Assembly: GCA_003852805.1 (NCBI GenBank)
Contig: RDDY01000305.1
Location: 1 to 6,615, forward strand
Source: Chryseobacterium sp.
GTDB taxonomy: Bacteria > Bacteroidota > Bacteroidia > Flavobacteriales > Weeksellaceae
Direction of reading: 5' to 3'
Length of the DNA: 6,615 nucleotides
Part shown: piece after piece, positions 6,597 through 6,615 of the stretch
How the letters are laid out: every line of letters starts with the position of its first letter
How positions within the stretch are numbered: position 1 is the first letter of the stretch
Program-made: the position numbers and the translations under genes
The notes under the pieces: model-generated
What the model was told of the DNA's origin: nothing
Seen by the model: only the letters and a program-made list of their open reading frames with translations
Databases searched by the model: none

Positions 6597-6615
6597 AGTT
6601 TTTTGTTAATATTCC
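6561..6615. mobile_element. Possible left end of an insertion sequence disrupting the porin
   Basis: From about 6561 the sequence no longer fits the porin. It begins TGTAATCTTCCCCTTC. IS66-family ends start with GTAA (here 6562-6565), and some other families such as IS21 start with TG, so an IS terminus is plausible. It also contains a small inverted repeat, ACTC (6585-6588) with GAGT (6596-6599). No transposase, opposite end or target duplication is in view, so the family cannot be decided. A divergent or rearranged porin end is the alternative. Confidence 0.4.

Noticed and set aside
1..6615. CRISPR array, tRNA, rRNA or known riboswitch
   Set aside because: No regularly spaced repeats, no tRNA-like cloverleaf and no rRNA sequence were seen. 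The gap at 623-784 shows no K+ or c-di-AMP riboswitch (kdp/ydaO type) that I can recognise by eye; a covariance-model search would be needed to exclude one.

Overview
The window reads as a K+-transport (kdp) locus from a Bacteroidota bacterium, probably Sphingobacteriia or Flavobacteriia. The pointers are the AT-rich composition, the A-rich leaders without Shine-Dalgarno sequences, a TAnnTTTG-type -7 element, and an outer-membrane porin with a typical Bacteroidota signal peptide. Every supported gene lies on the + strand. The window starts inside one gene and ends about 55 bases into apparently foreign sequence.

Layout. Positions 1-622 hold the C-terminal part of a sigma-54-dependent activator (AAA+ end plus Fis-type HTH). 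Positions 623-784 are a control region with a 15-bp direct repeat, a perfect hairpin with a T-tract, candidate promoters, and a bulged inverted repeat that contains the next start codon. Positions 785-1890 carry six small genes. Two are related soluble proteins (98 and 129 aa), each followed by a single-membrane-span peptide (26 aa, then the 25-aa KdpF). Two more membrane peptides follow (33 and 37 aa), and these resemble each other. Positions 1896-6192 hold kdpA, kdpB and kdpC, all complete and with their diagnostic motifs intact. Positions 6198-6596 hold the start of an outer-membrane beta-barrel porin. Its family similarity stops abruptly at about 6560, where sequence that could be the end of an insertion element begins.

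How the parts work together. KdpA (K+ channel-like subunit), KdpB (P-type ATPase), KdpC and KdpF form the high-affinity K+ pump KdpFABC in the inner membrane. The porin probably served the same operon at the outer membrane. The activator next door suggests sigma-54 control, in place of or in addition to the classical KdpD/KdpE pair; neither kdpD nor kdpE is in view. Genes are spaced 5-28 bases apart or overlap by ATGA, so they are probably one transcription unit with translational coupling.

The least described part is the small-gene cluster before kdpA. It looks like a duplicated [soluble protein + KdpF-like peptide] module, followed by a second pair of membrane micropeptides. Four of these six genes are 25-37 codons long and would be missed or misread by ordinary gene calling.
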